A stretch of 25,511 nt of DNA from Penium margaritaceum (lineage: Eukaryota > Streptophyta > Zygnematophyceae > Desmidiales > Peniaceae). The stretch spans positions 53,674 through 79,184 of the forward strand of contig SZWC01007360.1 of NCBI GenBank assembly GCA_023375785.1, written 5' to 3'. Both the position numbers and the translations under genes were made by a program. Shown here piece by piece: positions 1 to 9,800 of the stretch (positions are counted from its first letter, which is position 1; each line of letters begins with the position of its first letter). A model generated the notes under the pieces. That model saw only the letters and a list, made by a program, of their open reading frames with translations, was not told where the DNA came from and ran no database searches.

Positions 1-506
1 TGTAGGAAACATGGAGGTTCAAGTGTAAGAAACATGGAGGTTCAAGTGTAAGAAACATGGAGGTTCAAGCGTAAGAAACATGCAGGTTCAAGTGTAAGAA
101 ACATGGAGGTTCAAGTGTAAGAAATATGGAGGTTCAAGTGTAAGAAACATGGAGGTTCAAGTGTAAGAAACATGGAGGTTCAAGTGTAAGAAACATGGAG
201 GTTCAAGTGTAAGAAATATGGAGGTTCAAGTGTAAGAAACATGGAGGTTCAAGTGTAAGAAACATGGAGGTTCAAGTGTAAGAAACATGGAGGTTCAAGT
301 GTAAGAAACATGGAGGTTCAAGTGTAAGAAAGATGGAGGTGCAAGTGTAAGAAACATGGAGGTTCAAGTGTAAGAAAGATGGAGGGTCAAGTGTAAGAAA
401 CATGGAGGTTCAAGCGTAAGAAACATGGAGGTTCAAGTGTAAGAAACATGGAGGTTCAAGCATAAGAAACATGGAGATTCAAGCGTAAGAAACATGGAGG
501 TTCAAG
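1..506. repeat. Minisatellite, 23-bp unit x 22 copies
   Basis: Twenty-two head-to-tail copies of a 23-bp unit (tgtaagaaacatggaggttc plus aag) fill 1-506 exactly. The array may continue to the left of the window. Copies differ by only a few substitutions, for example cgtaag for tgtaag, aaatatgg for aaacatgg, aaagatgg for aaacatgg. Nearly all keep the 23-bp register. There are no unique spacers, so this is not a CRISPR array. The unit is not a multiple of three, so it is not a protein repeat. The array abuts a copia RT fragment at 507 and appears to be related to it in sequence. Confidence 0.97.
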
Positions 507-1718
507 TCAGGTCCCTAAACGCCCAGGTGGTCGGGTAAAAGTGGGTACTGTGAAAGAAGTTCAAGCAGGATGGTACTATTGACAAGTATAAGACAAGAGT
601 TGTGGTAAAGGGGTTTTCCCAATGTGTAGGCTTAGAGTACAAGGAGACCTTGGTGCCTGCGGTTACCTTTGCCCCCATCAGATCCATGTTGGACATTGCT
701 AGTGCAAAAGATCTGGAGGTCCACTAGATGTTTGTCAAGATAATTTTCCTCTATGGGAAGCTTGACAATGAATTACTGATGGAAATATCCAAGGGAGTGG
801 AAGCTCCAGAGGGCAAGGTTTGCAAACTACTTTAAGCACTTTATGAGCTGAAACAAGCTCCAAGGATGTTGTACGAAGAGATGGACGGCTTTATGGCTGG
901 GCTCACCTTCACGCACTGCCGGAATGATCATAGTGTCTACGTGCGGGAGGATGAGCAAGACTTGATGCTTGTTGTATTGTACGTGGACGACCTGATCATC
1001 TCCTCGTTGTCAGTCGAGTTTTTGAACAAGCTGAAGACAGATCTCAACAACACGTTCAAGACGAAGGACATGGGTCCTCTCGGGTTCTACCTCGAAAAAG
1101 CTGTCCATCGTTATTGAGCAGCAGGTACCATCAAACTACACTAGACCAAGTACATTCTGGAGGTCTGCAAGCCCATCAGTACACCCATGGCAACAGACAT
1201 CAAGCTCTCATCCTCCATGAGCCCTAGTAGGAAGTAGAACAATGTGAGATGGAGAAAATTTCCTACTTGTCCGTTGTCGGTAGCATCATGTATGCCATGA
1301 TAGGAAGATGTCCCGATACTTGCTTCGCAATGGGATAAGTGAGGAGGTTTGTGGCAAATCCAGGGCCATAGTACTAGCAAGCAGTGAAGCGAATCATGCA
1401 CTATCTAAAGAAAACAGAACAAATGGGAGTCCAGTTTGGAGGCCAAGAGGGATCTGACCCGCTACAGCTCATGTACTATGCAAATGCCAAACAGGGAGAA
1501 GGAATTCATGACACAAAGTCCACCTCAGGCTTCTTCTGCCTCTTTAATAGTGGTACAATCTCTTAGACAAGGAGAAAGTAAGATTGTGTCTCTGTCTCTA
1601 CCACCTAGGTAGAGTACATTGCTCTGTCAGATGTATACAAGGAGACAAAGTGGCTACACAGTAGTCTTGTTCAGATGAAAGAGCCACAGACAAAAGTAAT
1701 GGAGGTCTGCATCCACAA
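507..1718 (+). pseudogene. Decayed copia RT/RNase H fragment (B')
   Basis: This is a piece of a Ty1/copia polyprotein in forward orientation, from just before the reverse transcriptase to the middle of RNase H. It is the same family as element B (12357-16840). Visible landmarks are the fragment reading VVVKGFSQ near 600, FLYGKLDNE near 750, the RT active-site motif YVDD at 980-991, the linker with SPS near 1220, and the RNase H stretch KSTSGF near 1520, followed by a decayed EY-containing segment near 1610. It carries many in-frame stops and some frame changes, several at positions where B or A1/A2 have Gln or Trp. No gag, protease, integrase or LTR is attached. The left edge meets the minisatellite and the right edge stops abruptly at 1718, where element D begins. 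It cannot encode a working enzyme. Confidence 0.9.
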
Positions 1719-1724
1719 TGTAGC

Positions 1725-2120
1725 GGGAGGGCCGGTTTGGCCCTCCCTCCTTGCTGAAGCGAGGGGTGGTTGCGCACCACCCCTCGCGTCAGCGAGGGCT
1801 GACCGGCGGCCAGCATTTTGCTGGCCGCCGGCCAGCTCGCTGCCAGCCGGCTGGATGGCCAGCGGCCGGCCAAGCGACCGGCCGGCCACTGGCCGGCCGG
1901 TCGCTTGGCCGCCAGCTGCCGATTGCGGCCTCAGCCCGATCGGCAGCTGAGGGGCCACGAGGACCTCGAGGGCGAGGCCTCGTGGCCTTGTGCCCTGGCC
2001 CCCGCTCGCCATCCTCGCAAGTAAGCAAGCAAGGACGAGGGAGGGGGATGAGGGATGAGAGGCAAGAGAAACTGGGGTGAAATCATCATCGTGTCTTGTA
2101 CGCAATGATTTCATACCAGT
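1725..2120. repeat. Array of consecutive inverted repeats (hairpins)
   Basis: At least eight distinct hairpins follow each other. Arms are perfect unless noted. 1725-1733/1739-1747, 9 bp, loop 5. 1753-1770/1776-1793, 18 bp with one mismatch, loop 5. 1803-1815/1819-1831, 13 bp, loop 3. Palindrome 1843-1854 inside arms 1830-1834/1856-1860. 1867-1887/1891-1911, 21 bp, loop 3. 1913-1923/1939-1949, 11 bp. 1953-1962/1978-1987, 10 bp, with an inner 5-bp stem 1964-1968/1973-1977. 2071-2086/2105-2120, 16 bp with two mismatches. Up to 1987 they are separated by 0 to about 10 bases, with the third and fourth overlapping by two bases. The arms are mostly unrelated in sequence, so this is not one repeat multiplied. 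Confidence 0.93.
1867..1911. repeat. Perfect 21-bp-arm palindrome with 3-base loop
   Basis: This is the strongest hairpin of the array. Bases 1867-1887 pair perfectly with 1891-1911 around the loop act (1888-1890). The arms are built from GGCC/CCGG blocks around an aagcgacc core. Such a structure could extrude as a cruciform in DNA or fold into a long hairpin in RNA read from either strand. Confidence 0.95.
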
Positions 2121-2425
2121 ATGACAAAACATAAATCAAAGTTCGTTTGCGACGATTTTTGACATAAAATAACAAAATAACTTGTACAAATACATGAGTT
2201 CAAGACACAAAGCCCTGGTTTTGGTCCCAAAACTAGGGATAGGATTAAAAACAAAAATGGGCCCCTGGAGTCTTGAAATGTTTGAATCTCCTTGCTATGG
2301 ATCGTTGATGACGACTGCCCCTCAGTCCCACAAAGGGGGTAAACTCGTGACACGTACTGAGAATGCCATTCTGCGAACTCCGACGATGACTTCAAAGCAC
2401 GAGCTAGAGAATCGACATATTACGT

Positions 2426-2437
2426 TGGTATCAGAGT
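2426..2437 (+). other. Primer-binding site (initiator-Met tRNA), element D
   Basis: TGGTATCAGAGT matches 11 of 12 bases of the usual plant primer-binding site complementary to the 3' end of initiator-Met tRNA (TGGTATCAGAGC). It lies directly after the proposed LTR end and sets the element's orientation to +. The match to the site of element C at 17792-17803 supports the reading. Confidence 0.75.
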
Positions 2438-3291
2438 TAGACAACCCTCGCGACTTAGGATTCGAGAGAAACGGTGGCTACACCGTATATGAATTACCGC
2501 CGGCAGCTGCAAGCAACAGCAGAAATGCCAAAGGGGCATATGGTCTCTACACTAATCTATTTCAAGCACAAAAATTTGCATTTGAAAGGTCTTGAAGAGC
2601 TCTACTTCAACCTCCTAACTTCTTCAGGCTTCTTCACCCCAGGGAACTAGGTGGATTTTTCTTTGATGCGATGGGGAGTACCTACTGCCAAAACTACCAA
2701 TATATCCCCATTTCCAAGGTTCCGTCCTCCCTCCTTCAATAAAAAAATCGGGACAGCGTTCCTTCCCAAGGCTAGGAATTCTCATGGCCTGGGAACACCT
2801 TACAAAGAGGGAGGATGACATCTTGAGGACTTTTGGCGGCTTCCCGAACACTACCAACTCAAGGAGGATGCCGCCAAGGGACACGAGATGCACAAAGAAG
2901 ACTCAAAGGGAGATCAAACAAGACAAGAAGAGTGGAAGAAGACAAAGTAATTAGGAAAGGGAGTTTAAGAGTTACGAGGACTTGAAATTCCCTTCTTACC
3001 TTTTATCCTAGTTTTGTCAGTGATAGTCACACTTCTTATTATCTCCTTGTATTATTATTTTCTATTTTCCTAGATCCTAGTTGCTACTAAGTGCCGTGAG
3101 TCATGGCTTAGGAGGACTAGTTTCAAAACCCATAACCTTGCGCCAAAGTGGTGGCCTAGGTAAATAGAAATTAAAATTAAAATTACCTCGCCGATTGTGA
3201 GGATAAGATTTTAGGAGGCGATTCCTCCTAAAATTGTGTTGTGGGGTGATCTTCACGATAGTTTTCATGTGCTAGTTGCACGGGCGACAAG
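2438..3291 (+). other. Element D leader, with a degenerate reading frame
   Basis: This is a stretch of about 850 bp between primer-binding site and gag. Frame 2489-3073 starts with ATG and stays readable for 195 codons. It contains four internal stops (2648-2650 TAG, 2816-2818 TGA, 2948-2950 and 2966-2968 TAA). It ends with a hydrophobic run of about 28 residues (near 2990-3070) followed by TAG. I do not recognise the predicted protein, and the hydrophobic tail may only reflect an AT-rich run. The remainder (3074-3291) has no evident gene. It carries a perfect hairpin at 3208-3234. Confidence 0.45.
3208..3234. repeat. Hairpin upstream of D gag
   Basis: Perfect 11-bp arms attttaggagg (3208-3218) and cctcctaaaat (3224-3234) around the loop cgatt. 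There is no T-run after it, and in a plant retroelement it would not be a bacterial-type terminator. It lies 58 bases before the gag start codon at 3292, so in the RNA it would sit in the gag leader. Confidence 0.8.
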
Positions 3292-5463
3292 ATGGTCAGT
3301 GATGGACCGTCCAAGATCAAAAAGGGCAAGGTGGTGACGGCCTCACAAGGAACTCTTTGCGGATTCCAAATTTTGGGAGCCGCCACTGCGAGCACGGTTG
3401 CCAATCCAAAGGCAACCGTACCGCCGAAGGCAACTGTACCGCCTAAGGCAGTCATACAGTCTAAGGCCATCATACTACCTAAGGCAACCGACGCCAATCT
3501 CGGTGACACCGAGAAGCATACGGAGGCCAAAAACATGCTCAACGAGCACGTTGACGCGCACGTAGACGACCTCCATGTAATGGATGACCCGATGGAGGAG
3601 GATCTCCTAGAGGGGGATCCCGAAGAAGAGCACGACGCCGACGATGGCAAAGGCGACGAGGGTCACAACCATCGCCATTGCCGTATGGCAAACTTGAGCC
3701 GATTGCTCGAGAAGGATAGGACGCCCACTGCATTGCCTGAAGCTGCCGACGGCAGCGAGACTACCGAGAGCAGTAAGGGCGCTAAAAGTGGTCACACAAA
3801 AAGTCCTCGCGAGAACGAGTTCGACGACGATACCATGAAGGCAATTCGTGATGACCATCGTAGGCTCACGGAGTTTGCTACTGAGGCGGTAAGTCAACTC
3901 AAGATTATCACTGACGGTGGAGATACGGCACCACTCGGAGGAATGGGGGCGGACTCCCCTTCCTACGATGTCGCCACAATGGGGCAGAGTGGCGCCCACT
4001 TGAGCGTCGTCATCGACGAAAATCTCCTCCGAAAGGTGGGACTCCTAGGAGGCGTGTACGCGAACTATATCCTCCTGTAGTGGGTAAGGGTGTACAGACA
4101 ACACAAGGTCCTGGGGGCTATCGCCGATGCTTTTACAACATTAGAGCTTAAATTCGCGTTCACCAACCTACTGGCCCATGTCGGGTAGAGCATCACGGAC
4201 CTCAACCGTGATTGCTAGCTGCAGTACCTGGCCACCCGTGAGGCAAGCCACCGATGCAACGACCTTGACAAGGCATTGCAGAGTGTGACCCAGGTGCGGA
4301 TGCAGTAGCAAACACAGCATGCCGCAGTTGCGGATACCACTGCCGGTGGTAGCGATGACTTGCCGACCTCGACAACTTTGGGGCCGGTCATGAACACGTC
4401 CTTCCTCCACAGTGTGGAGATCTTCTGGAAGGGCGTGAAATTGACCGACTGGCTGAATCTCATGGAGCATGTTCTACGTATCCACAAGGCTCCACTCAGC
4501 CAGTGGGACGACCTTGCCATGACAGAGCTTGAAGACAAAGTCTTCAAGTATGTGGTCTAGAAGTGGAGTGTGTAATAGCCGCACCTCAATTGGTAGCCTA
4601 TGCCATGGGAGGCCTCCTGTGCGATCATGCGTAAGTGCATCCAACGTGAGGAGGTGTAGTACGGCTTCCACAAGATCAAGGACTTCAGGCAGCTGGTCAA
4701 CTCGCTCAAATCCTACTTGAGCGAGTTCACCGCACTCATGCAGGACCCCGAATGCTTCGATCAGGATGATGGCACTCAGATCTTCAAGTACAAAGAGTGC
4801 ATACTACTGGAGTACTTGTATGATGGTTTTACGAGCGAGAAGCTGAAGGACAAGACCACCAAGACAGCCATTGGCCAAGCTTGGACAAGTTGTAAGGTGT
4901 TCCGCGACTACATAAGTTAAGTGTATTCAACAAACCTGAAGCAATACTCTGATGCACGGCCAAAAGCGTGTGCACAACAAGGCAACATCATGCACATGGA
5001 CAAAGTAGGGGCTCGTGGCTGAGATGGACAACGAGGCAGGATCAAGGACAAGCAGCCCGCAAACCCTCCTGCCAAGAAGGCTGGTGGACACAAGGATCCC
5101 AACAACAAGCATAGCTGCGAGAATGACAAGCTGTAGGCGGCACGTGAGCGTTACAATACAGCTTTCCACGAAGGGCTCTACCACAATTGCATGTAACTTG
5201 ACCACTTAAGGGCTCAGTGCCCTAACGCTGCTGGTGGTGGACAAGAGGCCACGGCATTAGCTGCAACAGCATCACCTCGTGGGGATGGTATAGTAGGAGG
5301 TCGCGGACAGGGCACTGGATAGGGTCGCGATTACGGCAATGGGCCCGGCTGTGGTAGCGGTCAAGGTAGTTGGGCGGGTTTTCCCTGTCAACCTGCCTGA
5401 GACAACGATCTAGAAAACGGGTTCTGACATAATGGTTCCCGCCAGTCGCTCTAAGTATTGTAA
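3292..5463 (+). pseudogene. Element D gag polyprotein relic
   Basis: One forward frame runs from ATG 3292 to about 5463 without a detectable frameshift. The first 262 codons are open; 17 stops then fall between 4078 and 5454. The N-terminal part has a 6-residue Lys-Ala repeat (3409-3483) and acidic and His-rich tracts. The middle part (about 4380-4920) resembles a retroelement capsid region, with WLNLMEHVLR near 4450 and a segment reading LLEYLYDGF near 4810. Near 5180-5220 is a damaged zinc knuckle (pattern YHNC, stop, LDH, LRAQC): its first Cys is Tyr and one internal position is a stop. A Gly-rich tail follows. The frame is cut by the B insertion at 5472, so no protease or pol is visible and the Ty1/copia versus Ty3/gypsy class cannot be decided. 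Confidence 0.7.
3409..3483 (+). repeat. 18-bp coding repeat in D gag
   Basis: Four tandem 18-bp units (3409-3426, 3427-3444, 3445-3462, 3463-3480) begin a low-complexity segment reading KATVPP, KATVPP, KAVIQS, KAIILP, and a fifth partial unit KAT follows. The period is a multiple of three, so the reading frame is preserved. The first two units are almost identical and the later ones have diverged. Confidence 0.88.
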
Positions 5464-5905
5464 TCAATACGTGATATCACCCTCAGAGCCAAGGTTCCAC
5501 ACCGCGCAGTTCATAGGAATCACTTCCTTGTACTGTGTCCTTAGCACCTGGTTACTTTCGCGCGAGGAGCTAACTCTTGGGGCTTAGACATCCCAATGCT
5601 TCTTTAGTGTCTGCCTCTGGTAGACAGCTCTGTGAGGATTCTCAAAGGTAAGAACTGTACTCAATGACAGGCAACTGACAGGTTCTTATAGTCCTAGAGC
5701 CAGCCTCTAGCCTAGGTGCACAGTGGCTCCTTGGATGAGCCACTTTGGGGGCAATCTGGATTGCTTCATCCCCCCTGCCTACATGGCACTCCCTGTGACC
5801 GCCAAGTGGCGCCAGCCACTAGGAAGGACCTTGGAATGTTCTAAGATGTCTCTTAGAACCTTCCTATCTCCTTTTTGGTCACAAAGAACATTTGTCACCA
5901 GGCTG

Positions 5906-5960
5906 GGATTTGACCTAGTAACCTCTCGCTCCAGAGACAAACTCTGGAACGTCTAAGCCA
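5906..5960 (-). other. tRNA-like module (A box/B box) in B LTR
   Basis: Read on the minus strand, 5949-5960 gives tggcttagacgt, matching 11 of 12 positions of the Pol III A-box consensus TRGCNNARNNGG. Bases 5906-5916 give aggtcaaatcc, matching 8 of 11 of the B-box GGTTCGANTCC. Between them is a 6-bp stem ccagag/ctctgg with a 5-base loop where an anticodon arm would be. The order and spacing fit a decayed tRNA or a tRNA-derived SINE head. It is not a working tRNA gene. Confidence 0.55.
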
Positions 5961-6075
5961 CAAGGAGTTGTCCTAGGTAGTATTTGCTGGCTATACTATC
6001 CAGTTTAGACCAAGGGGACTTGCTGTAAAGGAGTAATGCATGCCTTGTCTATCTGGACCAAACTTAGGAGACTTA

Positions 6076-6080
6076 CTCCA
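6076..6080. repeat. Target site duplication of A1, left copy
   Basis: ctcca immediately precedes the A1 3' LTR. The matching copy on the other side is ctcct at 12201-12205, four of five identical. Joining the two flanks gives a continuous B LTR that aligns with the A LTR sequence ggacttactccacaagg. Confidence 0.75.
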
Positions 6081-6747
6081 TGTCACTCCGCACTTGGCCA
6101 CGGTCTAGAGTAAACGGCGCCGACAGGCAAACCGCCGACCGCCCTTGGTATTTCAACCAAGGTAGAGATCACCCAAGGAGTGGTGTTTCCACACTGAAAG
6201 GTTCACTTAGCTTGTCCCAACCGTGGCCGGAGAGTGTTCCAAACTCTCACCCAACTGGCAATGCTACACACCAAAGTGTGCACTTGCACTTGTTCTTTAC
6301 CCTCTTTCTCGGTAGCCAACAAGGGATTAGTTTTCTCCCAAGTCTCAAGAGTAAGAGATGATATATTATCACATGCAAATAACAGGCCTTCTATAGTCTC
6401 TGGTCAGTGCTCCCAATGGCTCCTTGGAGGGGCCTCCCTCCAAGGCCACCCTAGACAGTGTCATCAGCTTTGATGACATGGCACCCTCTGTGACCACCAA
6501 GTGGCGCTTGATCCACCTTGGACCTTAGAAGTTTCTAGGAAGCTTCTTTGGCCCTTCTTAGTCACAAAGAAAATTTGGTCCTGGGGGATTTGACCCCGGA
6601 CCTCTCGCTTGCGAGANGGTGAGCAGTGCATGCCTTGTCTCTCTCAGCCTCTCTTGCATGTCGCTGGGGGACTTGCGCTACAAGCGCAGTGCATACCCAG
6701 TCTAAATCTTCCGCTGATTGGACCAGGGGCATACACAGAACATAACA
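6081..6747 (-). repeat. A1 3' LTR
   Basis: It begins TGTCACTCC and ends CATAACA on the + strand, so in element sense it reads TG...CA. It aligns with 11550-12200 and 20842-21602. The TATA region is altered (ctatag at 6391-6396 instead of the tatatag of the other copies). About 93 bp present in the A2 LTR are missing at the n (6617). Confidence 0.93.
6617..6617. other. Assembly gap (single n) in A1 3' LTR
   Basis: The sequence reads gcgaga, n, ggtgagcag. In the A2 LTR the same flanks are separated by about 93 bases (within 21377-21471). The n therefore marks an unresolved join inside the tRNA-like module and its downstream flank, not one unknown base. Confidence 0.8.
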
Positions 6748-6763
6748 AACTCTCCCTTGCACC
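6748..6763 (-). other. A1 polypurine tract
   Basis: On the minus strand this reads ggtgcaagggagagtt, directly before the 3' LTR. The purine run caagggagag would prime plus-strand DNA synthesis. Element B (12282-12297) has the identical 16 bases, and A2 (21603-21618) has one difference (ggtacaagg). Confidence 0.8.
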
Positions 6764-6840
6764 TGCGTCCATCTGCGGCTAGATTCCTGCTACGGCCATG
6801 GGCCCAGCGATGTCGGCCACCTGTGAAGTAGCCCGCCCGT

Positions 6841-9800
6841 TCAGTCCTCGTCTGCTGCGCTCACCATCCCGATGCCTCGTGCCCCTGCCATGTGCGGGTC
6901 ACTGTCCAGCGGCTTCGTCAGGAAGTCCGCGAGCATCTTCTTGGTCGAGATGTACTGCAGATCCACCACTCCCTTGGCGATGAGGTCGCACGTGTAGTGA
7001 TAGCGGATGTCGATGTGCTTGGTCCGCCTGGAGAGGGTGTCCTTGAGCGCGATGTCCATTGCGCTCTGGTTGTCGACGTGGGTGACTGTGGCCTCCTTCT
7101 GTGGTGCGTGCATCTCGGCGAGCAAGCTGCGTTGCCACTGCGTCTCCTTGCACACCTCAGACAGCGCCACGTACTCAGCTTCTACGGTTGAGATGGAGAC
7201 ACAGTCCTGCTTGCGGCTGGCCCACGACACAGCGCCGCCGTTCACAAGGCACACAAAGCCCGAGGTGGACTTCCTATCATCCACGTTACCTCCAAAATCT
7301 GCGTAGGTGTAGCACTTGAGGCGCAAAGGGTCTGTTCCTTGAAGGCCACCGCACTGCAGCCCCATGTGTCGTGTCTTGTTGAGATAGCACAAAATGCGCT
7401 TCACGGCCTGCCAGTGGAGTGGCCCAGGATTGGCCACGTACCGACTGACTAGCCCCACAGCAAAGGAGATGTCCGGCCGCGTGCCAACCATGGCATACAT
7501 GATGCTACCCACCGCAGACTGGTACAGCACATCCTGCATTTTGCGGTGCTCGGCTTCCGTGCTGGGGGAGTGGGCGGAGGTGAGATTGCACTTCGTGGGG
7601 AGAGGAGTGCTGAGGGGTTTGGCATCTTCCATGTCATAGCGCCGAAGCACCTCTGAGATGTACTTTGTCTGGTTGAGCTCGATGGTGCCTGCTGCTCGGT
7701 TGCGATATATGGGGATGCCCAAGTAGTACTCGAGCTCGCCCATGTCCTTCATCTGAAACCGTCCATGCAGCTTCTCCTTGAGGCCCTCGAGGGCCTTCAT
7801 GGAGGTGGAGGCTAGAATCAGGTCATCCACGTACAGCGATACCAGCAATAGCTCCTGGTCATCCGCACGCACATACACACTGGGATCGTTGTGGCAGTGC
7901 GAGAACCCAAGGCCAGCCATGAAGCTGTCCATCTCTTTGTACCAGATCCTTGGGGCCTGTTTCAGCCCGTAAAGCGCCTTGATGAGGCGACACACCTGCC
8001 CGGGTTTTGCCTTGACACCCTCGGATACCTCCATTAGTGTCTCCTTGTCAAGCTTCCCGTAGAGGAAGGCGGTCTTGACGTCCATCTGGTGGATTTCCAT
8101 GTTGCGCGCCGCAGCCACAGCCAGCAAGGTGCGAATGGAGGAGAAGGACACGACAGGAGAGTAGGTCTCGTCGTGCTCAGACCCTGCTCTCTGCGAGAAC
8201 CCCTTCGCGATGATCCTTGCCGTGTACTTGTCGATGCTGTTGTCTTGCTTGCGTTTGACGCGTAAGACCCACTTCACGCCCACCACGTGTGCGTTTGGTG
8301 GTCTGTCCACCAGCACCCACGTTTCGTTCTCCTCGATGGAAGCGAGCTCACTCTCCATCGCCTCCTTCCACTTAGCGGCGTCCGGCCGCGAGAGAGCCTC
8401 GGCGATGGTAGCCGGCTCTCCTTGCGCAAGGCACGACCAGCTCAGGCCAGTCCACTCGGCCTTCCCTCCATCGTAGTGCTTCGTAAGTTTTGCTTGGCGC
8501 TCACTACGCCGTAGTGGTGCTGGTGCTGGCTGCTCGTGCTGCTGCTGCTGCTGTGCTTCCCCAGGAGGGGTCGCTGGAAGGGAAGAGCCACTGGCCTCCG
8601 AGGAGGCCTCGGATGTCTCCGACGCGGTGTCGGATGTCAACTCCGCTTCAGCCTGAGCGGACGCTCTCCCTGAATTGACAGCCTCACTGGCTATGGCCAC
8701 TGGCGTCCCACGCCAGTTAGGCGGGGGTGTGTCACCCGCCTCCAACAGCACGATCCACTCTCCCTGTTTTGGAGAGTTCTCTGGGTCCTGCAGTTCTCCC
8801 TTGTTGTGTGACTCTTCCTGAAAGGTCACATCTCTGGAGGTGATGACTCTCCCTGCTGCCTGGTCCCACAGCCTGTACGCCTTGTGTGCGGCCTCGTAGC
8901 CGATTATCACGCACTTGCGCGCACGTGCATCCAACTTCCCCGCTCCTTGCCTTTCCTGGATTTTGGCCCAAGCCGTGCAGCCGAAAGCCTTTAGGTGAGA
9001 GGCATCCGGCTTCTTTCCCGACCACGCCTCCTGCGGCGTCATGCGTTCTGCACTTTGCTCCTTATCTGTCCCCTTGCTGCGCAGTGCTGCAGCAGGCATG
9101 AGGTTGATGAGGTAGCATGCCGTACGCGCTACTTCCGCCCAGAAGCGAGGAGGGAGCTTTGAGTCGAACAGCATGGTTCGCGTCATGGCCAGAATGGTCT
9201 GGTTCATGCGCTCGGCCACGCCGTTGCTCTGCGGTGTGTAGGGGGTAGTAGGTTGGTGGACAATGTCGTGTGCCCAAAGCCATGGCTTGCACCCCTCGTA
9301 CTCTCCGCCATTGTCGCTCCGCAGGACCTTGACCTTCCGTCTGGTTTGTCGCTCCACCATGGCGACAAACTCTTGCAGGCGCTCCAGCACCTCTCCCTTT
9401 GTTTTGAGGAAGTATACCTACACCTTCCGAGAGTAATCATCGATGAAGGTGAGGAGGTACTTGGAGCCGCCGTTGGACGTGGTGCGCATGGGGCCACACA
9501 CGTCGCTGTGGACAAGGTCGAGTATGCCCTCTGTTCTGCGACCATTTTTGGTGAAGTGTTTCCGCTTTGACTTCCCTTGTAGGCAAGCCTCACACCCAGC
9601 ATTGCATCCACCCTTTAGCTCACATCCCTCCAGCCCGCGTACAAGCTTCTGCTCCTGCATGACCTGCAGGGTGCTGTCGGCTACGTGCCCTAGGCGTCTG
9701 TGCCACAGCTTCGCAGTTACTGCTCCCGCGTCTTTTGCCGCCACAGCATGCGGCATGGATGGTGTCTTGGCATTCGGCGATGGTGCAGCTTCCGCTACTG

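Larger units (their letters stand above)
1719..2424 (+). repeat. Probable 5' LTR of element D, hairpin-rich
   Basis: The B' copia homology stops at 1718 and a sequence starting TGTAGCGGG begins. It ends just before a primer-binding site at 2426. Those two limits give an LTR of about 706 bp. The 3' end reads tattacg rather than the usual CA, so the exact end is uncertain by a few bases. The first 400 bp are extremely GC-rich and palindromic; the rest is AT-rich, with a possible TATA-like stretch (cataaaataacaaaataac, 2163-2181). The partner LTR is not in the window. The bases just before it (cacaa, 1714-1718) are the candidate target duplication. I infer LTR status from position and from the primer-binding site, not from a second copy. 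Confidence 0.6.
5472..6080 (-). repeat. Element B 3' LTR, left part
   Basis: It starts TGATATCACC and shows a patchwork of homology to the A-family LTRs: gtgaccgccaagtggcgc near 5798, the segment from gatttgacc to ttgtcc at 5907-5973, and accaaggggacttg near 6010. In element sense it has a TATA-like CTATAAG at 5686-5692. It contains an 8-bp perfect hairpin agtggctc/gagccact near 5720-5745. It breaks off at 6080, where element A1 begins, and resumes at 12201. The exact left end is inferred from TG and from alignment to the A LTR. Confidence 0.75.

Noticed and set aside
1-506. Regular 23-bp repeats as a CRISPR array
   Set aside because: The units are contiguous with no unique spacers, and the context is a plant-type retrotransposon nest.
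1867-1911. Plant microRNA precursor
   Set aside because: The stem is a perfect short palindrome with a 3-base loop and low complexity, one of a series. It lacks the longer imperfect stem of a miRNA precursor.
1671-2132. Several overlapping 60-150 codon frames on both strands
   Set aside because: They arise from GC-rich palindromes, which open frames on both strands. They give Arg/Ala/Pro-rich low-complexity peptides with no domain.
2182-2595. A 137-codon forward frame as a host gene
   Set aside because: It spans the proposed LTR end and primer-binding site, has no recognisable domain, and overlaps another frame that runs further.
3292-5463. U-to-C RNA editing restoring the stops, as in organelles of ferns and hornworts
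   Set aside because: These are nuclear-type retroelements with other damage (lost Cys in the knuckle), and such editing is known from organelles. Nothing here supports it.
6892-7191. Forward-strand frames opposite the A1, A2 and B polyproteins
   Set aside because: They are antisense shadows of minus-strand coding DNA; the conserved motifs are all on the minus strand.
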